Shown here in pieces: positions 17,486 through 27,418 of a DNA stretch of 34,982 nt (position 1 is its first letter; each line of letters starts with the position of its first letter). The translations under genes and the position numbers were made by a program. Origin of the DNA: an uncultured OCS116 cluster bacterium (GTDB lineage: Bacteria; Pseudomonadota; Alphaproteobacteria; Rhizobiales; TMED25); assembly GCA_902538185.1 (NCBI GenBank), contig CACBED010000004.1, positions 1-34,982 on the forward strand, in the 5' to 3' direction. Below the pieces are notes generated by a model. That model saw only the letters and a list, made by a program, of their open reading frames with translations. It was not told the DNA's origin and ran no database searches.

Positions 17486-18541
17486 TTACATTGCACTTTC
17501 AAGAGTGAAGGAATAATTATTCTTTGTTAAACTTTCAGCTATTTTATCCATCCTCGATTTGTTTGCAAAAGGTCCAATAATAATATCAAATATTTTTGAA
17601 CCATCATTTTGAATTTTTTCAATCAACTGAGGTCTAATTCCACTCAGAGCTCTAAAATTATCATTAACTATTCTGTTTATTTTAACTTTAGCAGAGGATA
17701 AGTCTAGACCTTTACTGATAAGAATGTAATTAACTTGTTCATTATATATTCTATCGAGATCTTCTTTTATTCCTGCATTCTCGTTTTGGATAATTTTAAT
17801 TTGCCCTGCGTCCTCTTGCTTAAGCTCGCTATTTTCTTGTTCTTTACTAGGGTCTGTGGTCTGTATAATATCTAAGTCGGCAATATCTCTCGCTTGGAAG
17901 TCTTCACTTATATCTGAGGTATCTTCAGAGTCAAAGTTCAGAATATTGCTGTACAAATCAGAATCTCTTAAAACATAATTATTATCGGGAATATCAGGAA
18001 CCTCTATCTCTTCTCTACCAAAAAAATTATCAACATTTAGAGAAAACCTATTTTTAATACTATCTATTTTATCCTCTACAGCAATATCCTCGATATTTTT
18101 AGCATCTAATTTTTCTTCAATTTCATCAATCTTTGATAACTTCTCTATGGAGTCAGCATCTTTTATTGCCAGATCTTCTTGTCCAATTTTAGAACGCGCC
18201 AAAGACCTAGTTTCTAAAGCTATGATCTTTTCATCATCGGTGAGCAGGTCAAGCCAAAGAGAATTTGTAATATCTGTTATTGCAGCAATATAGTTATTAG
18301 ACTCATAATTTGAGAGCCCCCTGTAGAAAAATGAGCGTGTCAGAAGAACGTCATCAAGACCACCAGACTTTATCAAATCATCTAAAATTGAAATCGAGAG
18401 TTCGTACTCTTCGTTTGAATATAAATCAATAGATTTTTCAAGATCATCTGTATAAACGCTAGATGTGGCGTTTGTGGAATTGTAGTTAACGATTAAGAAT
18501 ACATATAAAAGGAATTTCAGTATTTTTTTTGATATTTTCAT
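17486..18541 (-). CDS. Exported TPR-like protein with C-terminal SPOR-like domain
   Basis: This 351-residue protein has a signal peptide (KKILKFLLYVFLIVNYNSTNA, about 5-25). Helical repeats at about 30-135 resemble TPRs (YSNEEYELSISILDDLI; RGLSNYESNNYIAAITDI). A long acidic, low-complexity stretch of Asp/Glu/Ile follows (about 135-265). The C-terminal about 75 residues look like a SPOR module, with the typical DIIIGPFANKSRMDKIAESL ending. SPOR domains bind denuded peptidoglycan at the septum, so a periplasmic cell-wall role is inferred. It sits upstream of the DUF502 gene. The TPR and SPOR assignments are by pattern and need a profile search. Confidence 0.65.
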   Translation of the reverse strand: MKISKKILKFLLYVFLIVNYNSTNATSSVYTDDLEKSIDLYSNEEYELSISILDDLIKSGGLDDVLLTRSFFYRGLSNYESNNYIAAITDITNSLWLDLLTDDEKIIALETRSLARSKIGQEDLAIKDADSIEKLSKIDEIEEKLDAKNIEDIAVEDKIDSIKNRFSLNVDNFFGREEIEVPDIPDNNYVLRDSDLYSNILNFDSEDTSDISEDFQARDIADLDIIQTTDPSKEQENSELKQEDAGQIKIIQNENAGIKEDLDRIYNEQVNYILISKGLDLSSAKVKINRIVNDNFRALSGIRPQLIEKIQNDGSKIFDIIIGPFANKSRMDKIAESLTKNNYSFTLESAM

Positions 18542-18634
18542 ATGTGACTAGATAATGAAATTAACAGATATTGCTTGAATATAAATTATATTTTAATAGA
18601 ACAATATTTAATAAAACATTTATTAAGTAAAAAA

Positions 18635-19291
18635 ATGAAGAAAATCTTATCAGATAGAAAATACAAGCTATTAGAATTGCTAATAATTGGCTTGCTTATC
18701 CCAACTCTTGTTCTAGTAAATCGTTTAGCAGAAAATGTTATCTTGATCTTATGGTTAATCACTATATATGGAGGATCTATTTATATAAAATATCACAATA
18801 GAGCTAAACTCAAAGAAATATTAAATTTTCATGCTTTCACGAAGAAAAATATCAATATCATACTAATACGGTGGATGTTACTAACAATTGTGATCTACTT
18901 GATAACTTTTTATTTTTATAATGATAAATTATTTACAATACAAAAGCAGAATCCCTATTTTTTGATTGTTATCTTTTTTGTTTATCCGATCCTATCGGCG
19001 CTGCCGCAAGAATTTATATTCACCACCTTCTTTTTTAGTAGATATGCAGACATAATACCTGAAAAACTTCAAATCTTGACGAGTGCAATAATATTTACCT
19101 ACGCTCATGTCCTTTTCATAAATTTTATTGCACCATTTTTATCGCTATTTGGTGGGCTAATATTTGCAAACACATACAAAAAAACAAATTCACTAGCCCT
19201 CGTCACGTTTGAGCATTCTTTATATGGAAATTCATTATTTTTTATGGGTCTTGGTTACTATTTTTGGGGTGGCTCTGTTGCTATTACATAA
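18635..19291 (+). CDS. CPBP-family (CAAX protease/bacteriocin-processing-like) membrane protein
   Basis: From the ATG at 18635 this is a 218-residue polytopic membrane protein; an in-frame TTG at 18575 would add 20 residues. CPBP-type motifs are visible: LPQEFIFTTFFFSRY for motif 1 (family norm EExxxR, here QE), FTYAHVLF for motif 2 (FxxxH), and TFEHSLYGN for motif 3. The family are intramembrane glutamic-type proteases related to Rce1 that act in processing or defence. The Gln in the first position of the EE pair is unusual, but the remaining Glu and both His are kept. It ends in an eight-base overlap with the convergent DUF4359-like gene. The substrate is unknown. Confidence 0.75.
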   Translation: MKKILSDRKYKLLELLIIGLLIPTLVLVNRLAENVILILWLITIYGGSIYIKYHNRAKLKEILNFHAFTKKNINIILIRWMLLTIVIYLITFYFYNDKLFTIQKQNPYFLIVIFFVYPILSALPQEFIFTTFFFSRYADIIPEKLQILTSAIIFTYAHVLFINFIAPFLSLFGGLIFANTYKKTNSLALVTFEHSLYGNSLFFMGLGYYFWGGSVAIT

Positions 19292-19631
19292 TATTTTGAT
19301 TAACGCCACTAATTGGGATGAATTTATTAAATGCACCTATTATAATTATATCGTCAGCATTATAGCCAAACGTTCGTAAAACGGACGCATCTAACCTAAA
19401 TCTGGATAAGATAATATAATTATCATGTTTTATAATATTATTATTTGATTGCAAAATAAGAAATGAAATACCGGATGCTAGATTCGCGGTATCATTATCT
19501 TCGCTGATTTGCAGGACGTAATCTCGTATATAACTTGAAATATACTGGTCAAAATCGCTTTTTGATGGATTGGTTACGGATAGCACCAGAAAAATAAATA
19601 CACCCAGCCCATATATGTAAAATTTTTTCAT
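19284..19631 (-). CDS. Small exported protein, DUF4359-like
   Basis: This 115-residue protein has an N-terminal signal/anchor (KKFYIYGLGVFIFLVLSV), then TNPSKSDFDQYISSYI. It ends with NYIILSRFRLDASVLRTFGY and IIGAFNKFIPI. The opening TNPs-x-x-x-Y/F and the closing hydrophobic GxFxxFIPI match what I recall of DUF4359; function is unknown. The start overlaps the stop of the amidohydrolase as ATGA, so translation is probably coupled. The family call is moderate. Confidence 0.65.
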   Translation of the reverse strand: MKKFYIYGLGVFIFLVLSVTNPSKSDFDQYISSYIRDYVLQISEDNDTANLASGISFLILQSNNNIIKHDNYIILSRFRLDASVLRTFGYNADDIIIIGAFNKFIPISGVNQNIM

Positions 19632-21007
19632 CCTTCTTTTTTTTCCATAGCCTGCATTTCCCTATATTGTTGCATAATTCTATGCCCACTTGCGGCAAGT
19701 GTTTCAAGCTTTGTATCAAGATCTCTGGAGATCAACTGTCCATCACGCTTCAAAATTACCCCATTAATAATTACAGTATCAACATCATTCGAATTTGAAT
19801 GAAAAACAATGGATGAAATAGGATCGTGGATGGGAACAAAATTTATTTTATTTTTTTTGAACATTATTAAATCAGCTTTCTTTCCAGGGGTAATCGAGCC
19901 AACTTTATCATCTATTCCAAATGACTTTGCAGCGCCAATTGTTAACCATTCAAAAGCTTGCCTCGTTGTTACGCTCATTGAGCTTGGGGGTGAATGATTT
20001 CTCTCGTAATTTTCGAGGGTAAATTCATGCCTGACAGCCTGAAGCGCAAATCTTATTACGTTCTGCATATCGGCCGCCATAGCCGACTCAATATCTGACC
20101 CAAAATTAAAGGTGCCACCTCTTTCTATTAACCTCTTGGTTAGTGGATTACCAAACCCCATCTGCAATTCTTCCTCGGGGGTTATTGAAAATGTACAAGA
20201 TGAGTCAACCAGCAAATCCAACATTTCATTGGGTATATTATTTGCGTGTACAATATTTGTATTATTGTTCAATAGATTTTCTTCTTTAAGTGTACTAAAT
20301 CCATTTGGCGTTAGAAAATTACCACCAACATGCATACTGATTATTAAATTAAGATCTCTAGCCAATCTGAAATCCGATTTACAAACTTCGAGTGTTGACT
20401 GTTGAGGGCCCAGAACAGCCATGCCTAGTGTCAACATATCCTCATCTGAAAAACAACCCTTCTTAAGTCGGATGATTTCATCTTGAGGATGAGGTATTTC
20501 ACTATAATGAGGCATCCCTTCTTTTGGTTTGTGTTTTGGAGATCCATGTAGGAAAATCCCCCTCACTTTTGAGTCAATCAGACCATTTATCGCAGCATCC
20601 GTATGATCTGGAGTTGGGTTATTGTGACACCAATCTACAATTGTCGTAGAGCCAGTATAAATCTGATAAAGGGCGCCAATATAATTTCCGATATACATAT
20701 CATCAGGCTCATAAAATGAAGCCAGACCAGCATGAATAGAAGCTAAATAATCGGATAAGGTCCAGTCGGTTGCAATTCCTCGTAAACCTGTTTGCCATGT
20801 ATGAATATGCCCATTGATAAACCCTGGGCAAATTAGGTAATTTTTTGCATCTATTATTTCTGCTTCCGTGCTAATTGAAGGCTCCACTAGCTCAATTATC
20901 CCATCATTAATAAGTATATCAGTATCCAATAGATCACCGATATTATCATCCATAGAAATCAAGTGTGCATTTTTTATCAATATTTTATTCATAGCTTTAC
21001 GGCCCAT
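19628..21007 (-). CDS. AtzA/TrzN-type metal-dependent amidohydrolase or deaminase
   Basis: This 459-residue protein has the amidohydrolase-superfamily subtype I set. HxH is H67/H69 in GFINGHIHTWQ; further metal or catalytic residues are H226 (ISMHVGG), H254 (NIVHANN) and D305 (NFGSDIES). A composite beta-sandwich is formed by both termini (ILINDGIIELVEP; PGKKADLIMF; VDTVIINGVILKRDGQL). Relatives deaminate or dechlorinate ring compounds (cytosine, S-adenosylhomocysteine, triazines); the exact substrate is not readable. The ATG at 21007 gives MGRKAMNKILI; the internal ATG at 20992 is an equally plausible start. Neither has a clear ribosome-binding site. It is coupled to the DUF4359-like gene. 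Confidence 0.85.
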   Translation of the reverse strand: MGRKAMNKILIKNAHLISMDDNIGDLLDTDILINDGIIELVEPSISTEAEIIDAKNYLICPGFINGHIHTWQTGLRGIATDWTLSDYLASIHAGLASFYEPDDMYIGNYIGALYQIYTGSTTIVDWCHNNPTPDHTDAAINGLIDSKVRGIFLHGSPKHKPKEGMPHYSEIPHPQDEIIRLKKGCFSDEDMLTLGMAVLGPQQSTLEVCKSDFRLARDLNLIISMHVGGNFLTPNGFSTLKEENLLNNNTNIVHANNIPNEMLDLLVDSSCTFSITPEEELQMGFGNPLTKRLIERGGTFNFGSDIESAMAADMQNVIRFALQAVRHEFTLENYERNHSPPSSMSVTTRQAFEWLTIGAAKSFGIDDKVGSITPGKKADLIMFKKNKINFVPIHDPISSIVFHSNSNDVDTVIINGVILKRDGQLISRDLDTKLETLAASGHRIMQQYREMQAMEKKEG

Positions 21008-21118
21008 CTACAGACGGTATATTAACAATATTAGTGTTATACGCCAATTATAAAAAAAATGATAATTATGAAATTAAGGGATTACATTTATAAAAGAGAG
21101 GAAGTCAATTTTTATACT

Positions 21119-21409
21119 TTAAAACAGTAATTTAATCTTTTTTATGAATTTTCTTTGATAACTTACAAAATATGAAAACTGCCCAAATGGTATTGCTGTT
21201 ATTATAATTATTACTTGGTATAAAATAAAAATACTCACGACTCTTAAGATTAATATCAAAATATTATTATCTATAAACTTTAACAAAAAGGTGGTGAGTA
21301 TATCAGAGGCATAAAGTGCAATTATACCACTTAATGAGAATACTAAAAAAACTAGAGCTAATTTTGTGATATTATTAACACCGAATAATTTTAAGAGTTG
21401 ACTGATCAT
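21119..21409 (-). CDS. Small two-TM membrane protein, DUF6787-like
   Basis: This 96-residue protein has two hydrophobic segments (about 16-45 and 50-72). It ends in PFGQFSYFVSYQRKFIKKIKLLF, resembling the GQFxFFwxxEKK signature I associate with DUF6787 membrane proteins. Function is unknown. A 110-base gap separates it from the amidohydrolase downstream; I see no convincing gene or terminator there. It diverges from the 62-residue gene at 21434, with only 24 bases between starts. Confidence 0.6.
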   Translation of the reverse strand: MISQLLKLFGVNNITKLALVFLVFSLSGIIALYASDILTTFLLKFIDNNILILILRVVSIFILYQVIIIITAIPFGQFSYFVSYQRKFIKKIKLLF

Positions 21410-21433
21410 GAAATTCCTACCAATTTATTATGT

Positions 21434-21622
21434 ATGACTAAAACATCTTGGCTGATACTGATTTTACTTCTGGTTTTAATCATTGGCACATATATCTCCC
21501 GTAACAGTAATTTGCCTACACCACCTCATTATGAATGCAAAGAAAGTCTTTTCGAGTATGTAGTATTTAACAAATGCACTTATAGAAACCAATATGAGGA
21601 CTATTCTTCAGAGCCTGCGTAG
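21434..21622 (+). CDS. Predicted 62-residue single-TM protein
   Basis: From the ATG at 21434 the protein has a very hydrophobic N-terminal segment (WLILILLLVLIIGTYI). A short polar C-terminal domain follows with two cysteines (YECKESLFEY, FNKCTYRN). An in-frame TTG at 21398 would add 12 residues. No family is recognised. The layout is like a small inner-membrane or bitopic protein with a periplasmic disulphide. It overlaps the 3' end of the acyl-CoA dehydrogenase gene by 22 bases. Weak ribosome-binding context lowers confidence that it is translated. Confidence 0.45.
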   Translation: MTKTSWLILILLLVLIIGTYISRNSNLPTPPHYECKESLFEYVVFNKCTYRNQYEDYSSEPA

Positions 21623-22842
21623 ACGCCTGCTGTTTCTGGCCAAAGCGCTTTTACGATCTTAAAATGTGAGATATCGACTGTGGCATCCATGTGCAAAAAT
21701 ATACTTGCATCTCTCATCAGCTTTTCAACACCTGCATCAAGCATTGCCCCCATACCACCATGCAGCTCCATTGCATTTTGACAAACATCCAATATTTGCT
21801 GAGACGCAAATACTTTTGACTGCCAGCATAAGGCATCGGCATCGCTTGTCTTCATATCGCAGGCATATGCCGCTTGCATAACTAAGCTTCTTACTGCGGA
21901 TACCTTTGTAGCGATATCGGCAAGCCTTGAAGCTACAATTTGGTGTTTAATAAGGAGCTTGCCACCTCTGCTATAATTTTGAACAAACTCAGCCGTTTTA
22001 TCCAATGCTGCCTGCCCAACTCCAAGATTTTTTGCTGACTGAATTATTTTCCCTGGCCTGAAATACACACCAGCTTTACTTAGAGCCGTCCCTTCATAGA
22101 GCAAATTATTATCTGGTACAAAGCAATCTATAAATTCAAGCTCACCATTATTCATATACCTACATCCTACGGTTTCATTACATCTTGTTATATTAAAACC
22201 ATCTGTTCCCCGTGGAACTATAAAAGATGATGTGCCCTCCATCATGCCTTTGCCTGGAGAAGTGTTTGCATAAACAACGTAAAGTCCTGCATCATAACCA
22301 TTACTTATGTAATGCTTCCGACCATTTATAAGCCATCCGCCATCAACTTTTTTGGCTTTTGTATCCATAGCGGCTTCAGGTGCGTTATAGCCTAGCCAGC
22401 GATCAGATGCTCCTCTTGGTTCAGTTAAGGCATGAGCAAACAAAAAATTAGGATCCTCCATTAATTTACCAAACCACATATCTTGGTGATCTTTTGATGC
22501 GAGCTCCCTAAGTAATACTGAAACTTTCCAATTTTGGACTAATTTATCTGCAAGTCCTGAATCACCTCTTGCAATCTCTTCTGATATGATCGCAAAGGTT
22601 CTCACCTCATGCTCAGTGTCAATTGGCATACCCCCATATTCTTCTGGTACCGCCAATGTTCTAATGCCGATTTTATCTGCATCTTCAAGTATGGAATTGG
22701 GCAACCGAGACTCAGGAGTTAAATCCCACTCTGTTTTCCAATTTTTTGATATAAAAGGAATTATAGTGTTATCTACGAAACGACGACATACATCGCGCAT
22801 CATTATTTGATCTTCTGTGAGATCTTGATCGAAGATACTCAT
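21601..22842 (-). CDS. Acyl-CoA dehydrogenase family flavoprotein
   Basis: From the ATG at 22842 (preceded by GGATAGG) the protein is 413 residues. An in-frame TTG at 22860 would add six. The family layout is clear: N-terminal helices (DLTEDQIMMRDVCRRFVDN); the FAD/substrate beta domain with FAHALTEPRGASDRWLGY, GGWLINGRKHYISNG and YVVYANTSPGKG; and C-terminal helices with DALCWQSKVFASQQILDVCQNAMELHGGMG. The usual GT segment near the end reads HMDATVDISHFKIV, so the substrate may not be a simple fatty acyl-CoA. It starts 30 bases after the katG stop on the same strand, and is probably co-transcribed with it. Confidence 0.9.
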   Translation of the reverse strand: MSIFDQDLTEDQIMMRDVCRRFVDNTIIPFISKNWKTEWDLTPESRLPNSILEDADKIGIRTLAVPEEYGGMPIDTEHEVRTFAIISEEIARGDSGLADKLVQNWKVSVLLRELASKDHQDMWFGKLMEDPNFLFAHALTEPRGASDRWLGYNAPEAAMDTKAKKVDGGWLINGRKHYISNGYDAGLYVVYANTSPGKGMMEGTSSFIVPRGTDGFNITRCNETVGCRYMNNGELEFIDCFVPDNNLLYEGTALSKAGVYFRPGKIIQSAKNLGVGQAALDKTAEFVQNYSRGGKLLIKHQIVASRLADIATKVSAVRSLVMQAAYACDMKTSDADALCWQSKVFASQQILDVCQNAMELHGGMGAMLDAGVEKLMRDASIFLHMDATVDISHFKIVKALWPETAGVYAGSEE

Positions 22843-22872
22843 AAACCTATCCGTATTCAATATTATGATATA

Positions 22873-25005
<2,133 letters not shown>

Positions 25006-25109
25006 TCATTACTCCTCAATTTATGTTATATAATAGAATTAAAAATTAAGTTGTGTAAAGTCAAGCTTTTTGCTTTAAAATATAAGTTTTACAGAAACTA
25101 ATAATTGAT
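25006..25109. promoter_or_regulatory. Divergent katG / hydratase intergenic region
   Basis: This 104-base AT-rich gap must carry promoters for both katG and the hydratase operon. On the minus strand a TTGACT hexamer (25064-25059) resembles a -35 box, but the TATTAT at 25035-25030 is 23 bases away, too far for a standard sigma-70 pair. A small AAGC-TTTTT-GCTT hairpin lies at 25063-25075. I see no recognisable OxyR or Fur operator. Confidence 0.3.
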
Positions 25110-26093
25110 ATGGATAAAAATAACTTAAAAATGGGACCCCACGACGTTGGCGGAGAAGAATCACTGCCAATTGATACTACTGATAATGATATGACGCACT
25201 GGGAGAAATATGCAAATGCTCTTCGTATTGTGGTATCTTCAAAACGTATCATTACGCTGGATGAACTTAGATACCACACTGAAGCACTCGGAGCTAAATA
25301 TTTTGAAATTGGATATTTTGAGAGGAACTGTTTATCACTTCACAATATCTGTATCCAGAAAGGAATTTATGATAAGGAGCTTTTTCAGAAAATAAAATCA
25401 AGAAAAGTTTCTGAATTTGATGTACCGATTATAGACCTGCCAGATGTGGCTAGTATCAATCACATACATGATGGCAAACCACATTCACATAATGTGTCAG
25501 ATTTTCAGGAAGATGAAAGCGGTGACGGACCTCCTGATTACTACTTTGATACACTGGCGATTGCACAAATATTCATTGATCAAGGTTTGATCACGAATGA
25601 TGATATTAACTTAAAAATTGAGCAGTTTGATAATGTTTTTCCAAATAGAGGAAAAGCTGTTGTAGCTAAAGCATGGTACAATAACTTATTCAAAGAAGCA
25701 TTAATAAAGGATGCAAAAAAAGCAATATCTGATATTGGTATAGAGCTTGAGACTTTTGCTGATATTATATGCATGCCCCAAACAGATACAGTTCACCACA
25801 TTGTTGTCTGTACATTATGCTCTTGCTACCCGCGTACTTTACTTGGTATGCCGCCATCTTGGTATAAATCAAGAAGTTACCGATCGAGGGTTGTGCACGA
25901 GCCACGTGAGGTACTGGCAGAATTTGGTACAATCGTACCCGAAAACAAAGAAATTAAGGTCCATGACTCAAACGCTGATATGAGATATTTAATTTTACCA
26001 CCAAGGCCCTCAAATACTGAAGGCTTATCCGAAGTTGAATTATCAAAACTTGTGGCTCGAGATTATCTTGTAGGAGTTAGATTACCGAATTAA
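25110..26093 (+). CDS. Fused nitrile hydratase/thiocyanate hydrolase: beta-N-terminal domain plus Co-type alpha subunit
   Basis: This 327-residue protein joins two modules. Residues 8-105 match the N-terminal half of the nitrile hydratase beta subunit: GPHDVGGEES, HWEKYANALR, then DELRYHTEAL with the RY that supplies a sulfinate-binding Arg. A linker at about 112-146 contains NHIHDGKPHSH. Residues about 147-327 are a complete alpha subunit with the metal claw VCTLCSCYPR (C234, C237, S238, C239). CTLC is the cobalt-type form, and the Arg at 242 recalls thiocyanate hydrolase gamma rather than the Trp of Co-nitrile hydratases. The C-terminus is VHDSNADMRYLILPPRPSNTEG. The missing beta C-terminal half is the next gene, four bases downstream. 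Expected reaction: hydration of a nitrile to an amide, or of thiocyanate to carbonyl sulfide and ammonia. Confidence 0.85.
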   Translation: MDKNNLKMGPHDVGGEESLPIDTTDNDMTHWEKYANALRIVVSSKRIITLDELRYHTEALGAKYFEIGYFERNCLSLHNICIQKGIYDKELFQKIKSRKVSEFDVPIIDLPDVASINHIHDGKPHSHNVSDFQEDESGDGPPDYYFDTLAIAQIFIDQGLITNDDINLKIEQFDNVFPNRGKAVVAKAWYNNLFKEALIKDAKKAISDIGIELETFADIICMPQTDTVHHIVVCTLCSCYPRTLLGMPPSWYKSRSYRSRVVHEPREVLAEFGTIVPENKEIKVHDSNADMRYLILPPRPSNTEGLSEVELSKLVARDYLVGVRLPN

Positions 26094-26097
26094 AGCG

Positions 26098-26382
26098 ATG
26101 GATACAAAATTCAAAATAAATGATGAAATAATTGTCGATAGTAGGAGTTCATCCGGTCATTGTAGGACACCCGCGTATATAAGGGGGAAAAAAGGTGTTA
26201 TTGAGAGAATTTGTGGACGCTATCCTAATCCGGAAGAGATCGCTTTATGCAAAAAAGATCCAAAAATAGTAACGCTGTACAGATGTCGCTTTAAGCAAAT
26301 GGATGTCTGGGATAATTATTCAGGTAAAGCTTCTGATACGATAGAGCTTGAAATATATGAACATTGGCTAAATGATGCTTGA
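26098..26382 (+). CDS. Nitrile hydratase beta C-terminal (SH3-like) subunit / ScnA-like
   Basis: This 94-residue protein matches the C-terminal SH3-like barrel of the nitrile hydratase beta subunit, which is the separate alpha subunit of thiocyanate hydrolase. Features are FKINDEIIVDSR, then GHCRTPAYIRGKKGVI (the family GHTRxPxYxRG with the Arg that contacts the active-site cysteine oxyanions), LYRCRFKQMDVW and DTIELEIYEHWL. It begins four bases after the fusion gene's stop and should complete the enzyme. Its two or three extra cysteines are not part of the metal site. Confidence 0.85.
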   Translation: MDTKFKINDEIIVDSRSSSGHCRTPAYIRGKKGVIERICGRYPNPEEIALCKKDPKIVTLYRCRFKQMDVWDNYSGKASDTIELEIYEHWLNDA

Positions 26383-26394
26383 AGTGTGAAATAT

Positions 26395-26904
26395 ATGATT
26401 ACTGGAATAAGCAGAATTGGGCATGTTGGCATTCGTGTTACAGACATAAAACGATCACTAGATTTTTATAAAAATATTTTAGGATTCAAGCTCACTGCTT
26501 ATTGGGAGGATAATAAGCAATGCTTTGTAAGGATAGATGATATGCACCACGAAATTGTATTCTTCGAGATTAATGAGAAGGTAAATCGCCAGGATATTGA
26601 CCAGACAGATACAGCAACAAGACCAAATACTGGTCTAGATCATATAGCCTTTGAAATAAAAGAACGTCAAGACTGGTTAAACGCAATTGAAAAGATGAAA
26701 TCTAATAATGTTAAATTTGTTGTCCCGCCATGCGTTCATGCATATGAGTCAGGTTTCTTCACAGAGGAAGAAGCTCAGTTTTATGGTGGTGCAGGATCGC
26801 ACTCATTTTATATCATTGATCCAGATGGAAATAGATTAGAATTTTATTGGGGTTCGATGAGGGTTACAAAAAAATCACTGGCTGCGCCAAACCCAGAATT
26901 TTGA
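26395..26904 (+). CDS. VOC-superfamily metalloprotein (glyoxalase/extradiol dioxygenase-like)
   Basis: From the ATG at 26395, with GAAG about 10 bases upstream, the protein is 169 residues; a GTG at 26386 is an in-frame alternative. It has paired VOC modules. IGHVGIRVTDIKRSLDFYKNILGF supplies the first metal His, LDHIAFEIKERQDWLNAIEKM the second, and DPDGNRLEFYWG the terminal Glu ligand. Such proteins are glyoxalases, dioxygenases or isomerases. It is the third gene of the hydratase operon, so it may act on a pathway intermediate; the reaction is unknown. Confidence 0.85.
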   Translation: MITGISRIGHVGIRVTDIKRSLDFYKNILGFKLTAYWEDNKQCFVRIDDMHHEIVFFEINEKVNRQDIDQTDTATRPNTGLDHIAFEIKERQDWLNAIEKMKSNNVKFVVPPCVHAYESGFFTEEEAQFYGGAGSHSFYIIDPDGNRLEFYWGSMRVTKKSLAAPNPEF

Positions 26905-26908
26905 TACA

Positions 26909-27418
26909 TTATTCTTTTGACTCAATAGATATATCATCTGATACTATTGCGTTTGTCATCTCATGAATCTGATCAAACGTTGCCGGAAAAACACAATGAG
27001 TATGACCCGCTGCCGACCAAATTTTATCAAAACGTGCCAGAGCAGAGTCCATAATAATCCCAATGTCTGCCGGTAAGCCAATTGGGGATACTCCACCAAT
27101 AGAATAGCCGGTAATATACTTTACCGTATCTGCGTCAGGACGCTTTACTTTGCCGTCAATATTGAGCACTTGTAAAATCTGACTCGTATCACAAAGCATA
27201 TCACCCGAGATGAGGCACACGATTGGGGTTGCCCCTTCATCATTTTGAATGATAAATATTAATGTCTTTACAATTGCCCCAACTGGAACACCGAGCGCTT
27301 TTGAAGCGTCCAATGCGGACCTTGCAGTATCAGTGAGCTCAACTACTTGTTCGCTATGCCCCGCTTCGCTGAGTAAATTAATGACTTTGAGAACAGATTT
27401 TCTTTCTAAATTGCTGAT
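26909..27418 (-). CDS. YbaK/EbsC-type aminoacyl-tRNA deacylase with abnormal start
   Basis: The YbaK fold is clear: ALGVPVGAIVKTLIF, then CLISGDMLCD, YSIGGVSPIGLP (the conserved GG-x-SP loop) and GHTHCVFPATFDQI. Members remove misattached amino acids from tRNA. The first ordinary start (TTG at 27313) would delete about 35 residues that are clearly family sequence (ERKSVLKVINLLSEAG, EQVVELTDTARSALDA). Upstream in frame there is no ATG, GTG or TTG before the stop at 27439-27437. I give 27418 (ATC, after GAGGATTTT) as the furthest sensible limit. Dropping one base of the pair at 27436-27437 would instead join an ATG at 27440 and give MSKSEDFISNLERK. So either a frameshift (real or sequencing error) or a non-standard start is present. 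Confidence 0.7.
   Translation of the reverse strand: MSNLERKSVLKVINLLSEAGHSEQVVELTDTARSALDASKALGVPVGAIVKTLIFIIQNDEGATPIVCLISGDMLCDTSQILQVLNIDGKVKRPDADTVKYITGYSIGGVSPIGLPADIGIIMDSALARFDKIWSAAGHTHCVFPATFDQIHEMTNAIVSDDISIESKE

Noticed and set aside
17169-17516. 115-residue plus-strand frame across the DUF502 start
   Set aside because: It is antisense to a recognised membrane protein and spans the gene junction without a ribosome-binding site.
21008-21118. Possible 20-residue peptide from an ATG at 21068 in the amidohydrolase/DUF6787 gap
   Set aside because: Too short and AT-driven, with no supporting context.
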